A stretch of DNA of 64,000 nt from Treponema sp. GTDB taxonomy: Bacteria > Spirochaetota > Spirochaetia > Treponematales > Treponemataceae. The position numbers were made by a program, and so were the translations under genes. Positions 42,533 through 51,266 of the stretch are shown piece by piece. The stretch lies in assembly GCA_017645785.1 (NCBI GenBank), contig JAGCNW010000010.1, forward strand, positions 1 to 64,000. The letters run 5' to 3'. Every line of letters begins with the position of its first letter. Position 1 is the first letter of the stretch. Below the pieces are notes generated by a model. That model saw nothing but the letters and a program-made list of their open reading frames with translations. It ran no database searches and had not been told where the DNA came from.

Positions 42533-45500
42533 CTAGTTGGAGTCTACTACAAGGCGGATGGATGCGTACTTAATTGGATAATAAGGAGATAAATTAGTAT
42601 AATTAGGAGTTAAACCATCTCCATCTATGCTTGCAACATGAGGATCAGAATCAGACGCATTCCAATATCGTCCTCCATATTTTTGACTACAATAATAATC
42701 GATAGTACTACCTTGCGTATATAAATAACCTCCTGCTGGCAGGAAAACAGCGCCGGCCTCTTCCATTTTTTTCCAATCCCAGGAATCATAAGTGTTATTA
42801 ACATCTGTAGGGAAATTAGTGCCAGCTGCCATCCAGCCAGGTGTAAACGAGATTCCTGCAGGAGCGGTCCAACTGTCTGGCAAAAGAATAAATCCTGTCA
42901 TGTATTCAGATTTGCCTCCAGTATAGTTAAAGTTATTAATCCTTGCCACACCAAATTTACTTGCGGCATTAGTGCGACCTTCAAAGAGATACTGCCATTC
43001 ATCTGCGGTAAGCAAACGCCAATTAGTAATATCGCTTTCTGCAATGCTTATATTTGAAATAGACGTTTGATCCATATATTCAAACAAATCATGGTTATAT
43101 TTAAAATAGCCAGTAGATTCACGATCTTTATTTCTTTGACTGTAATAATACTGCTGAGAAACAAAGTGGTATTCTGTAGAAGTTGAAATGTTTTTCCAAA
43201 GGTTGCTCTGGCTGAATTTAACCTGCTTTCCGCTTGCATTTACAGTAAACTTGCCGGGAAGAAGTCCGTGACTATCTGCGGCGGCATTTCCTTCTCCAAC
43301 TTTTCCAATTTGAGCGCCTACAGCGCTGCTTAAATCTACACAAATTGCGGGAGCATAATAATTGCTGTAATCGTCATAAACAGATGCTGCACCAGAGCCA
43401 ATTGCACCGTCTTGTCCGCAAGACTGCAATCCTGTATCACTGGTATAAGGGCTTCTCAGATAGCAATAACAACAGGCTATAGTAGTAGGATTATAAGTAA
43501 CCTGTGCGTTTGATGCTAAAGCCAGATCCGTTGGAATGTAACAGCGCGAGTTATACTGGTTAGAAGGTTCATAGAATCCATACAAAGGATTTGTTATCTC
43601 GTTCGCGCTTAGAATAAATACTTTATCTGTAGTATTGTCTGACAAATAATTATTATAAGTAGTTCCTGCCACTTCAAATGTTTGGTAACATGATTGAGCG
43701 CTGTTATCTACATCAGTCTCGGCAATTTTCATACGCCCGGCTTCCGTAAATGCGCTGTTTATAAAGCCTGCATTTGTCCAGTCCTGTTGATCATAGCCGC
43801 TTCCGTCCAAACCATTCAACCAGGCGCGGGCGTTGGAATACTGGTAGTTATTCTTATAAATTGTCTTTCCGCCTATAGTTCTATTTGGAGTGCTATAGTC
43901 AGAATTATACACAAATGCAAATGCCTTGTGACCAGGCGAAGTGTCATAATCAAAGTAACCCGGCAATGCTTCGTCTGTCACAAGGAGGGCCTTGCCAGTT
44001 CCTTTGTAATTTGTTGTAAGAACACGCCATGTTATAGGTTCCAACTTGAAATACGCATAATTACTAGTAGCTTCAATAGTATCTGTACCATTATTATAAT
44101 AAGTGGTACCTGAGTTTTTCTTTACCTGAAACTTTGCATACCAGTTATTGTCATCACCTTTATAATAGGTAAAATTACCCATTGTCTGAGATACAGATTC
44201 ATCTATATTAACGGAAGCGGCTTTATGAGTTCTTGGATAGTTTCCGAACTTTACATAACGCGGGGTTGGCGCAGGATATAAAAGTCTAGTTCCATTAGAA
44301 ACATTATTATAGATAACCTCTGCGGCGCCTTGTGTTCCTTCCGGCAATACTTCCGGTGTGCTTTGGAAACTGAACCAATTCGGGTCTGGCGGATAATTTA
44401 TGCCCCCGCCGCCGCTGGGCTGGGTGGTCTCGACGCAGGTTGCGGTGAAGTTGGCCGTGGCTGGGCTTGTGGCTGGAGTTTCTCCGTATGAGCCGGCAGT
44501 TACTGTAACTGTCCATGTAAAGTTGTTTGTACCGGCCGCTTTTCCGGTCAAAGTCTTGTCGTTGTTGTTGAATTCAACCTTGTTGGCGTTGGGGTCATTG
44601 CAAGACAAGGCGTGGGTCCATGTGTCGCTGTCCGAGTTGTCGCTGTCCACAATGTAGCGACTAAAGCCGTTGACAGCGTTAGCTGTTGTAAGCATTGGCC
44701 ATTCTTTTGGAGCGGGCGGATTCAAGGCCACGCTTACTGTTATTGTCTGTCCTTTTTGAACTGTCTGGTCAGGCACGCTTACTGTAGGAACTATAGCCGG
44801 GTGATGAACAAGCGGCGTAAGAATGCAAGAATAAGCGCCATAGCTTGCGATGTAAGGAACGCTTCCTCCGCAAGCGTCGGTATTGACGGCTTTGTAGCTT
44901 GCGTCCGCGCATTGGATTGTATCGCCGCCCAAATCAAAGCCTTGGTCAGCAACTTGCCCATAAACATAGTCAGCAAAACTTTCTCCAATGACGTATTGAT
45001 AGTTAAGGTTGCCATTGAGCGTAAAACTCTTGTCAAGCGCGTTTGCTCTTCCCTCTACAAGGCCGCCTGCCGCTGGGACAACGCCCTCGACTGTTCCTGT
45101 ATATTTGGCTGTGAATTGGCCAAAATTATAAAAAGTGATTTTCGCTTGGTATGTGTAGCCCGGCTCCATAAAAACAGGAACCGGCGGCTTTAAAGTTGTC
45201 ATGTCGGAAGTAAAAGAACACGCGTAAAACTCCTCTCCGCTTTGCCCCAACTCCGCGCAAGACCAAGTCATGTAGGCGTATGCAAGGTCCGGAACGTTTG
45301 AAGGTTCGAGTCCGTTAAACTCAAAGCCAGGCATGTTGTTGCTGATGTCGTACAAGGCCACGTTTGCGTAAGAAGTAAGGCCCGCGATGACTTGCGTGTT
45401 GCGCGCGTTTCCGTAATAGCAAAGCTCCAAGTCCGAGCCTTGCGCGGCGTTTTGGTAGCCAAAAATCGCCACGTCCCAGCTGCCCGGAAGCAAGCTGTCT

Positions 45501-45775
45501 ATTGTCACCATAGAGCCGGGATTCGCGTACTGTTCAGTGTTTATTTTTGCCGCAAGGTTTCTTACGACAACTTTAAATTTGCTGATTGAGCCTCCCAAAG
45601 CTCCGCCGCTTGAAACAGAGCGTGAGATTGGCGCGTTGGCGGGAAGCTGTATGGAAATCGCTCCGCCAGTGGCGAAAGCTTGAGTTTGCGTTTGCGAGTC
45701 GCCGTTAAAATTGTCGCATGACGCCAATGCAAAAACCGCGGCGATGGCCGCGATGGTTTTTATAATCGTTTTCAT
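42533..45775 (-). CDS. Giant modular lipoprotein (DUF6273-like and C-type-lectin-like domains)
   Basis: 1080 residues with a lipoprotein signal (AAVFALASC, lipobox Cys about residue 20). Residues 30-340 are a beta-rich domain; 330-450 resemble an Ig-like domain (VSVPDQTVQKGQTITVSVAL). Then comes a linker GGGINYPPDPNW, a DUF6273-like domain (about 490-850; ITWRVLTTNYKG ... KVFILSANEI ... CYLRSPYTSDTG) and a final domain (about 860-1080) like formylglycine-generating/C-type-lectin folds (WRLLTADEWQYLFEGR, GAVFLPAGGY, ASIRLVVDS). The DNA is GC-richer before about 44.4 kb and AT-richer below, so the C-terminal half may be acquired. Probably surface exposed. Last gene of a four-gene secreted cassette. 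Confidence 0.82.
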   Translation of the reverse strand: MKTIIKTIAAIAAVFALASCDNFNGDSQTQTQAFATGGAISIQLPANAPISRSVSSGGALGGSISKFKVVVRNLAAKINTEQYANPGSMVTIDSLLPGSWDVAIFGYQNAAQGSDLELCYYGNARNTQVIAGLTSYANVALYDISNNMPGFEFNGLEPSNVPDLAYAYMTWSCAELGQSGEEFYACSFTSDMTTLKPPVPVFMEPGYTYQAKITFYNFGQFTAKYTGTVEGVVPAAGGLVEGRANALDKSFTLNGNLNYQYVIGESFADYVYGQVADQGFDLGGDTIQCADASYKAVNTDACGGSVPYIASYGAYSCILTPLVHHPAIVPTVSVPDQTVQKGQTITVSVALNPPAPKEWPMLTTANAVNGFSRYIVDSDNSDSDTWTHALSCNDPNANKVEFNNNDKTLTGKAAGTNNFTWTVTVTAGSYGETPATSPATANFTATCVETTQPSGGGGINYPPDPNWFSFQSTPEVLPEGTQGAAEVIYNNVSNGTRLLYPAPTPRYVKFGNYPRTHKAASVNIDESVSQTMGNFTYYKGDDNNWYAKFQVKKNSGTTYYNNGTDTIEATSNYAYFKLEPITWRVLTTNYKGTGKALLVTDEALPGYFDYDTSPGHKAFAFVYNSDYSTPNRTIGGKTIYKNNYQYSNARAWLNGLDGSGYDQQDWTNAGFINSAFTEAGRMKIAETDVDNSAQSCYQTFEVAGTTYNNYLSDNTTDKVFILSANEITNPLYGFYEPSNQYNSRCYIPTDLALASNAQVTYNPTTIACCYCYLRSPYTSDTGLQSCGQDGAIGSGAASVYDDYSNYYAPAICVDLSSAVGAQIGKVGEGNAAADSHGLLPGKFTVNASGKQVKFSQSNLWKNISTSTEYHFVSQQYYYSQRNKDRESTGYFKYNHDLFEYMDQTSISNISIAESDITNWRLLTADEWQYLFEGRTNAASKFGVARINNFNYTGGKSEYMTGFILLPDSWTAPAGISFTPGWMAAGTNFPTDVNNTYDSWDWKKMEEAGAVFLPAGGYLYTQGSTIDYYCSQKYGGRYWNASDSDPHVASIDGDGLTPNYTNLSPYYPIKYASIRLVVDSN

Positions 45776-45800
45776 TAGACCACTCCGTAAAAAATCTTTG

Positions 45801-46610
45801 TTACTGCGCGAAAGTTACGTTCACTACAATCGTTCCTGTTGTCGGAGCGCTAGGTCCGCTGGCCGCGTTGGCCGAAACGCCGCCAGCGGGGCCGGCGGAG
45901 CCGATGCCGCCTAAGGGGTTTCCTCCGACAGCCTCGCCAAAGGCTTGGTTGGAAGCCGCTCCGACGAAGACTGACTTTTCGTTGGCGTATCCGTAAGGCT
46001 TTTTGAGGGCCTCCGTTTCGCTAACTACTGTAGACTGGCCTTCGCTAAGGGCGCAGGCTCCGGGAACCGCGCGTCCGTCGCTTATCGCAACGGCGCTGTT
46101 TCCGTCCGAAGAAATTTCAGTCGCGCTTCCCTCGCCCTTTGACGTGGGCCAAACGGCGGTCACGCTTTCTATCGCTGTTACTGTGTCGCATTTGTAGCCG
46201 CACTCTTCGCAAACGATTGTTCCGCGCACAGACGCGGTTGCGGCCGGTCCTTTGATTGTAAAGCCCGCGCGGCGGTCTTCGATTTTCTTTACGTTGGAAG
46301 TCAAGGTTCCGATTTTCATCGAAACGACGGCGTTGTCCTTGCTGGGGCTTTCTGAAAGTTCGTCAAGCTTGATGCGGGTCATCGGTCCCAAGTCAACGAC
46401 GGAGCCCTTGAACTTTAACTTAAGCGCGCTCTTAAAGGCTGTCTGGATTGTAGCGCCCTGGCTGATTTTTGTTCCCTCCGCGATTGGAGTCCAGTTTGTT
46501 CCGTTGGAACTGTATTGCGCCCTGCCCTGAACGGACAAAACTTCGGCGTCGTAAGCAAAGAGGCTGGCGGCGGCCATTGAAATTATTATCGCAAACAAAA
46601 TCTTTTTCAT
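45801..46610 (-). CDS. Exported FecR-domain protein
   Basis: 269 residues with a signal peptide (ILFAIIISMAAASLFA). A FecR-like domain (about 20-140) shows VLSVQGRAQYSSNGTNW, EGTKISQGATIQTAFKSALK and TASVRGTIV. A Cys-rich CEECGYKC follows near 133-140, unusual for a periplasmic protein. The C-terminus is Gly/Ala/Pro-rich and ends in a strand (GTIVVNVTFAQ). GGAGG upstream supports the start. It lies 16 bp after the barrel gene and 25 bp before the lipoprotein gene. Confidence 0.82.
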   Translation of the reverse strand: MKKILFAIIISMAAASLFAYDAEVLSVQGRAQYSSNGTNWTPIAEGTKISQGATIQTAFKSALKLKFKGSVVDLGPMTRIKLDELSESPSKDNAVVSMKIGTLTSNVKKIEDRRAGFTIKGPAATASVRGTIVCEECGYKCDTVTAIESVTAVWPTSKGEGSATEISSDGNSAVAISDGRAVPGACALSEGQSTVVSETEALKKPYGYANEKSVFVGAASNQAFGEAVGGNPLGGIGSAGPAGGVSANAASGPSAPTTGTIVVNVTFAQ

Positions 46611-46626
46611 AAAATCTCTCCTCCTG

Positions 46627-47799
46627 TTAGAACGTCAAGAACGCGTTCAACGAAATCTGGACTTTGCTCATGTCGCTGTCTTCCGCGTCTATGTATTGCT
46701 GGAATGTGGCTCCGACTCCCGCGTCGCTTACGATTTGCCAGTCGGCTCCGAGGCTCCACTCAAAGCCCTGGTAGGCTCCGGATTCTTTCGCAAGGCTGAA
46801 CACGAATCCCGTTCCCGCCCTGACCAAAAGATTTTTGAGCGGCTTGATCGAAGCGGCCGCGCTAATCTTGAACAAGCTTGTGTATTGCGGCTCGTTCATA
46901 GCGAAGAAGGCGTCGATCTTTGAAAAGCCGGTGAAGGCGTTGTCTCCGTTCTTGTTGCCCGAAGCGAACACCGCTCCAAGTCCAACAGCCAAATCCTTGA
47001 ACGGAATGAAATACTTAAAGTCGGCCCTTGTCAAGTTTGTGACTTCCATAGAGCCTCCGTCAAAGCTTTGCAAGCCCAAGGTTGTCGAAGCGTCGTAGTA
47101 AATCGTTTTGTAAATCGGGCCCGACATGTCAACAGTAAGGTACATTCTGTTAAACGCTTTTCCGCCAAGCTTGAACGTCGCCAAGAATTGGGCCGACAAT
47201 GTTTGGGTCGAGAACAAGTTCGGCACTGTCGCGCCCGTCGCGAAGACAAGATATTTTTCGGCAAGCTGGTACACGCTGCTTGTGTTGTAGTCAAATGGAT
47301 CCTGCTTGTGGTTTTGCATCTTGACCGTGGCCGCGTTCAAAAAGCCTGTGTAGCCGGCGTAGGCAAAAACCGAAACGCGGGAAAAATCGTAAGTGGCGTA
47401 GGCGCCGTCGCAGTTTTGGCTCATTATGAGGCCGGTCACGTCAGAGAAAATAAAGCGGCCTGCGTGGAGAGTCAAAGGCTCTCCGGCAATTTTCCATTGG
47501 TTCACGTACTTGGCCAAGTTGATGTCCAAGCGGTTGTAGACTTTTTCAACGCCGGCGTCGTATTCAAATTCGTAAAGGGCTTGGCCTACAAAATACGAAG
47601 TGCCGTCCTTTTTAATTGGAACCCTTATCCAGCCGGTCAAGTTGTCGACTTGGTCAAGCTTTAGGTTGGAAAAATTCTTTCCCTTGACGCGGGTAAAGTT
47701 TGAAAAGGCTCCGCCAAAGTCAAGAGCGAACAAAGAGAAGGACAGCGCGAAAATCGCGGCCGCCAAAAATATTTTTTTATTTGCGCGGATAGTTTTCAT
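46627..47799 (-). CDS. Outer-membrane beta-barrel protein
   Basis: 390 residues from MKTIRANKKIFLAAAIFALS (signal peptide, cleaved near ALFA). The start overlaps the upstream stop as ATGA (47796-47799) with GGAGG before it, so a longer frame is rejected. The mature protein alternates aromatic-rich strands and turns, and ends in Phe (ISLNAFLTF), the outer-membrane insertion signal. Short motifs such as RLDINLAKYVNQW and LHAGRFIFSD suggest a porin-like barrel. Substrate unknown. Confidence 0.8.
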   Translation of the reverse strand: MKTIRANKKIFLAAAIFALSFSLFALDFGGAFSNFTRVKGKNFSNLKLDQVDNLTGWIRVPIKKDGTSYFVGQALYEFEYDAGVEKVYNRLDINLAKYVNQWKIAGEPLTLHAGRFIFSDVTGLIMSQNCDGAYATYDFSRVSVFAYAGYTGFLNAATVKMQNHKQDPFDYNTSSVYQLAEKYLVFATGATVPNLFSTQTLSAQFLATFKLGGKAFNRMYLTVDMSGPIYKTIYYDASTTLGLQSFDGGSMEVTNLTRADFKYFIPFKDLAVGLGAVFASGNKNGDNAFTGFSKIDAFFAMNEPQYTSLFKISAAASIKPLKNLLVRAGTGFVFSLAKESGAYQGFEWSLGADWQIVSDAGVGATFQQYIDAEDSDMSKVQISLNAFLTF

Positions 47800-48248
47800 T
47801 TTGAGCCCTCCGCAATTTTTACGCAAGAATTAAAAAGGCTAAGCGCGTTCTGTCCCGTAATCGTCATCGCGGGATCGGCGGCCTTGTCCAAAAGGTTCCT
47901 CGCCTTGAGTTCCTTAAAGGCGTAGCGGCCGGACTTTCCCGACACTCTGTAAAAGAGGCCGCCTTTAATGCCTGTCGCCTTTAGATACAAGGCGCTCAAT
48001 TCGGAAAGCTTTATCGCGGCTGTGTCCACCGCTCCGTTTTTTATCCAATTTTTTTTGACCGCCGCTTCAAGCGCTTCGGCTTCGGAAACGTCTTCTTCAA
48101 TGTCCCCTGAATATGCCAAGGCCAAGTAAGCGGCCTGGCCAAAAGTGAGCTCTTGGCTTTCTACGATTTGACTGATTTTTTCGGCGCTTTGCGCGTATGC
48201 GGCGACTCCCGCAAGCGACAAAAGCAGGATGCTAAGAATTTTTTTCAT
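47796..48248 (-). CDS. Small exported protein of unknown function
   Basis: 150 residues with a clear signal peptide (MKKILSILLLSLAGVAAYAQ). The mature part is helical, with TFGQAAYLALAYSGD and LSELSALYLKATGIKGGLFYRVSGKSG resembling exported helical proteins encoded beside spirochaete FecR genes. First gene of the secreted cassette, translationally coupled to the beta-barrel gene. No function can be named. Confidence 0.75.
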   Translation of the reverse strand: MKKILSILLLSLAGVAAYAQSAEKISQIVESQELTFGQAAYLALAYSGDIEEDVSEAEALEAAVKKNWIKNGAVDTAAIKLSELSALYLKATGIKGGLFYRVSGKSGRYAFKELKARNLLDKAADPAMTITGQNALSLFNSCVKIAEGSK

Positions 48249-48320
48249 GTCCTCCCAACCCCTTGTTGCAATTTTTCTATTTATAGTATCATATCAAGGC
48301 TTTTTGTTCAATACGGCCGC

Positions 48321-48980
48321 CTAAAACAAGTCTGGCGGCATAAAGTCGCATTCAATTTCAAAGGCCTTCTCGCCTCCGGCAAGCGGAAGCGTAAGCCTAA
48401 AGGCGCAAAGGCAAAGGCGCTTGATGCCCAAATCCCTTTTGGCGGCCTTGTTCAACGAAAAGTCCCCGTACTTGTCGTCTCCAATTATCGGAAGCCCGCT
48501 TTGGGCCAAGTGGATGCGGATTTGGTGGGTTCTTCCCGTTCCCAAAGAAAGCCTCATCACGCTAAGGGGTGTGGCGTCAAAGCCGTTGGCTTCTTCTTCG
48601 GTAAAGGTCTTTTCCAAATCGTAATAGGTCAAGGCGCTTTTTGGCTGGCCTTTTTCTCGCACAGGAAGGGTTATCTTTCCGCTGGGATTCTTGGGCTTTC
48701 CAAAACACAAGGCCTTGTATTCTTTTTTCACGTTTTTTTCTCCAATCAAGCGGGACCACTTGTTCGCTGCGGCTGGATTCTAGGCGCAAAGCAAAAGGCC
48801 GCTGGTCTCTTTGTCCAGGCGGTGGCAAAGGTAGACTTTTTGTCCGATTTGCAGGGCCAGGTCCGAGTCCACGCTGCGGCCCACGCCCGCTCCGCCCTGG
48901 CTTGCCAAGCCGGAACGCTTGTTGACCAAAATTATCTCTTGGTCCTGGTATACTATAGGAATTAAAGTTTCGCTTTTCAT
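48321..48980 (-). pseudogene. RluA-family pseudouridine synthase interrupted by an in-frame amber codon
   Basis: Reading from MKSETLIPIVYQDQEIILV, the frame contains the catalytic motif HRLDKETSGLLLC, then TAG at 48780-48782, and resumes in the same frame with NPAAANKWSRLIGEKNVKKE, GRTHQIRIHLAQSGLPIIGD and an intact C-terminus. Total 219 codons apart from the stop, normal for this family without S4 domain. Family members have Arg, Lys or Gln where the stop lies. TAG ends normal genes elsewhere in the window, so genetic-code change is unlikely. It is probably a nonsense mutation; readthrough remains possible. Confidence 0.82.
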
Positions 48981-49028
48981 TTTGCCAAAAATGATATATA
49001 ATTAACGAAGAATTTTCAAGGACGGACC

Positions 49029-50195
49029 ATGAGATTTTTTAAGCTTTGCGCCGCGGCGCTTTTTTTGTTTTTAGCTCCCCTTTGCCTTTACGCCGAATTT
49101 TATTCCTCTTCATATTACGGCTGGAACTTGGATTTGCCCGAAGGCTTTTTGATTAAGGAGGCGTCGGACGACGGCCTTTCTTTTTACCTTGAGCACGAGT
49201 TCATGAAAGTCCGCGTGGCCATAAAGATGTTCGCCGCCGACAAATATGAGCGCAGCGACTTGGCCATGGAAGACGTTTTGAACAAGCTGAGCGCGGACGG
49301 CGAGATCGACGGCTTTTTGTGGAACGGCCGCCACGCCTCCGTCGCCCAGTATGAATTCCAACAGCCCGGAAACGCAACGGCCCAAGCCGGCTGGGGAATC
49401 TCGGTAACGACAGAACAAAAGCCTGTTCACTTGGTTGTCCTTTGCTACGCGGACAAAAACGTCGCCGACGACTGCCAGCAGTTTATCTTGAGCGCCTTGG
49501 ATTCCCTCTGCCTCAACAAAAAGGACTTTAGGCTCCCCGGCCTTATAACGGCCTACGCTTTTAGTTCTGAAGAAGTGCAAAGCATTGCAATAAATATTGG
49601 TGAGAAAAAGATATACGCGCGGCTGCCCGCGCAAGCCAAAGAATCGGGCCGCTTTGTCATCGACCGCGAATTTTCCGTGCTTACCCTTTACACAAAACAA
49701 AAGCAATGGAAAGAGGCCTGGCAGCGTTACTACCGCTTGATTTTTAGGGAAGCCTATTCGCGCCTTGACGTCGCCGCCCAATCAATATACGCGGCCCTCA
49801 GTTCCGACGCTTTGACAAAAAATCCCAAGAATCCCAACGTTGAGATTTGCAAAAAGCTTTTGGCTTGGGTGCAAGACTTTGACTACCAGCGCAAGCAGGA
49901 CACAAGCGACTTTAACGACTTGACGAGCGTCTTGCAAAACCAAGGCTCGGACTGCGACAGCCGCGCCCTCTTGCTTTGCGTCTTGATGGAACATTACGGC
50001 GTAAAGACCGAATTGTTCGTTTCCGGCGTTTATTCGCACGCGCTTTTGGGAGTGGACCTTCCCTATCCGGGCGCGCGCATTATGGTGGACGGAACCAACT
50101 ATCTTTTGTGCGAGACCACCGCTCCCGTGGACATGGGCTTGGTGGCCAAAGAACAGTCAGAAACTAAAAACTGGATTTCGGTTGATCTTCCCTAA
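49029..50195 (+). CDS. Exported transglutaminase-like protein
   Basis: 388 residues with a signal peptide (LCAAALFLFLAPLCLYAE). The C-terminal part shows the transglutaminase-like/papain-fold pattern: Cys in GSDCDSRALLLCVLMEHYGV (about residue 298), His in YSHALLGVDL (about 330) and VDGTNYLLCETT with a possible Asp. The N-terminal half is an unrecognised beta-rich domain. A TATAAT at 48997-49002 and AAGGACGG give a normal promoter and ribosome-binding site. Divergent from the amber-interrupted gene. Substrate unknown. Confidence 0.75.
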   Translation: MRFFKLCAAALFLFLAPLCLYAEFYSSSYYGWNLDLPEGFLIKEASDDGLSFYLEHEFMKVRVAIKMFAADKYERSDLAMEDVLNKLSADGEIDGFLWNGRHASVAQYEFQQPGNATAQAGWGISVTTEQKPVHLVVLCYADKNVADDCQQFILSALDSLCLNKKDFRLPGLITAYAFSSEEVQSIAINIGEKKIYARLPAQAKESGRFVIDREFSVLTLYTKQKQWKEAWQRYYRLIFREAYSRLDVAAQSIYAALSSDALTKNPKNPNVEICKKLLAWVQDFDYQRKQDTSDFNDLTSVLQNQGSDCDSRALLLCVLMEHYGVKTELFVSGVYSHALLGVDLPYPGARIMVDGTNYLLCETTAPVDMGLVAKEQSETKNWISVDLP

Positions 50196-50196
50196 T

Positions 50197-50268
50197 GTGT
50201 CATGACCGGGCTTGACCCGGACATCTTTTGTCTGAAAGATTGCCCGGTCGAGCCGGGCAATGACATTT
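50197..50268. repeat. Pair of REP-like palindromes between convergent genes
   Basis: Unit C (50197-50229) reads TGTCAT-hairpin-ATCTTTT on the plus strand; unit D (50238-50268) reads the same on the minus strand with stem TTGCCCGG/CCGGGCAA. Unit C is nearly identical to unit A at 37358-37385 in reverse. Here the tails point towards each other, opposite to the first site. Confidence 0.8.
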
Positions 50269-50915
50269 TAGGCGGTCAAAAGCTTGTAGACTTCGTCGGC
50301 GCTTGAGGCGGCCAAGAGGCTGTCGCGCAATTGGTTGTCCTTGAGCTTTGAGCTTAAGTGCGAGAGGGTCTGCAAATAGTATGAGTGCTGGTTGTAGGCC
50401 GCGGCGATCATAATCAAGAGGCTTACAGGCTGGTCGTCAATCGTTTGAAAGTCCTGGACGGGCTTTTTGCAAATTCCTACAGCCATGACCAAGTCAGTCA
50501 CGCTTGAAAGACGCGCGTGCGGGATAGCTATGCCGCGGCCGATCGCGGTGGACATAAGCTCTTCGCGCTTTAGAATTTCTTCTTCAAGCTCCTTAGCAAA
50601 TTTGACTTGCGGAGCCTTGCTTAAGGCTGAGGCGAGTTCCACCAAGGCGTCATGCTTTGACGTTTGGTTTATAAAGATGATTCTGTCGGGCGAAAGTATG
50701 TTCTTTATTTGAACGTTCATTTTGGGCGAAGAAAGGCGGCTGCCCGACGAAAGGCGCTCGTTGACCCATTTTTCGATTTCTGATTTTTTGAAGCGCCAAA
50801 CGGTGCCGATTTTTCCTGCGGGGATTTCGCCCTTTTGGGCCCAGTCGTATACGGTTCTTTCTGAAACGCGGAGGTATTTGGCAACCTCTTCAATCGTCAA
50901 AATTTCTTCGTCCAT
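50268..50915 (-). CDS. MerR-like DNA-binding domain fused to PTS EIIA (PtsN-like)
   Basis: 215 residues. Residues 1-55 are an excisionase/MerR-type helix-turn-helix (LTIEEVAKYLRVSERTVYDW). Residues 70-215 are a PTS EIIA-2/PtsN domain with the phosphorylatable His in GIAIPHARLSSV near 128. It could link phosphotransfer state to transcription. The start has GGAAATTACAAGAG upstream and a TTGACA-18-TATAAT promoter. It is encoded next to the 240-bp palindromic element. Confidence 0.88.
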   Translation of the reverse strand: MDEEILTIEEVAKYLRVSERTVYDWAQKGEIPAGKIGTVWRFKKSEIEKWVNERLSSGSRLSSPKMNVQIKNILSPDRIIFINQTSKHDALVELASALSKAPQVKFAKELEEEILKREELMSTAIGRGIAIPHARLSSVTDLVMAVGICKKPVQDFQTIDDQPVSLLIMIAAAYNQHSYYLQTLSHLSSKLKDNQLRDSLLAASSADEVYKLLTA

Positions 50916-50955
50916 CTCTTGTAATTTCCTTGAACTTTTTAGAATATATATGAAA

Positions 50956-50985
50956 ATTATACAGTATTACGCTAAACATTGTCAA
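50956..50985 (-). promoter_or_regulatory. Promoter of the EIIA-like gene
   Basis: Minus-strand TTGACA (50980-50985), 18-bp spacer, TATAAT (50956-50961). The -35 box and part of the spacer belong to the left end of the 50971-51210 inverted repeat. Confidence 0.75.
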
Positions 50986-51210
50986 TAGTTGAGCAAAACG
51001 ATAAAAACGTGGTAAATCGGCGAGAAGGAGCCAGGCGGTTGGCGGAAACACTCAGATTGCGCCTGCCGCGAAAGCGGCAGACTTTAATAGTTTCAAGGCG
51101 CAATCTGTGTGTAGCGACGATATCTAGCGGTTTCGACAATCGCATGGCGACTGGAAGCCGCTTTACCGCGTTTTTGATTATTTTTTTCAACAATTATTGA
51201 CATATTTAGC
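50971..51210. repeat. 240-bp imperfect palindromic element with divergent promoters at its ends
   Basis: The ends are inverted copies (GCTAAACATTGTCAATAGTT at left; GCTAAATATGTCAATAATTG read from the right). Inner segments also pair: ACGTGGTAAATCGGC with ACGCGGTAAAGCGGC, and CAGATTGCGCC (51053-51063) with GGCGCAATCTG (51097-51107). In the middle is a 6-bp hairpin TGCCGC-GAAA-GCGGCA (51064-51079) with a GNRA-type loop. No protein-coding frame is convincing. It may be a MITE-like element, a structured RNA or a complex operator; it fills the gene-free gap between the EIIA-like gene and the small zinc ribbon gene. Confidence 0.7.
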
Positions 51211-51225
51211 GTTTTTCTATATGAT
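51197..51225 (+). promoter_or_regulatory. Promoter of the small zinc-ribbon gene
   Basis: TTGACA (51197-51202), 17-bp spacer, TATGAT (51220-51225). Its -35 region is part of the right end of the inverted repeat and mirrors the promoter at 50956-50985. Confidence 0.75.
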
Positions 51226-51266
51226 AGTATAACTTAAATTGATAATAATAATTTTGGAGGAATACA

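Noticed and set aside
48780-48782. Genetic-code change with TAG as sense
   Set aside because: mreB, the RNA methyltransferase and other intact genes in the window end at TAG, so TAG is a normal stop.
51000-51190. Protein-coding frames inside the palindromic element
   Set aside because: Open frames on both strands mirror each other because of the inverted repeats and lack ribosome-binding sites.
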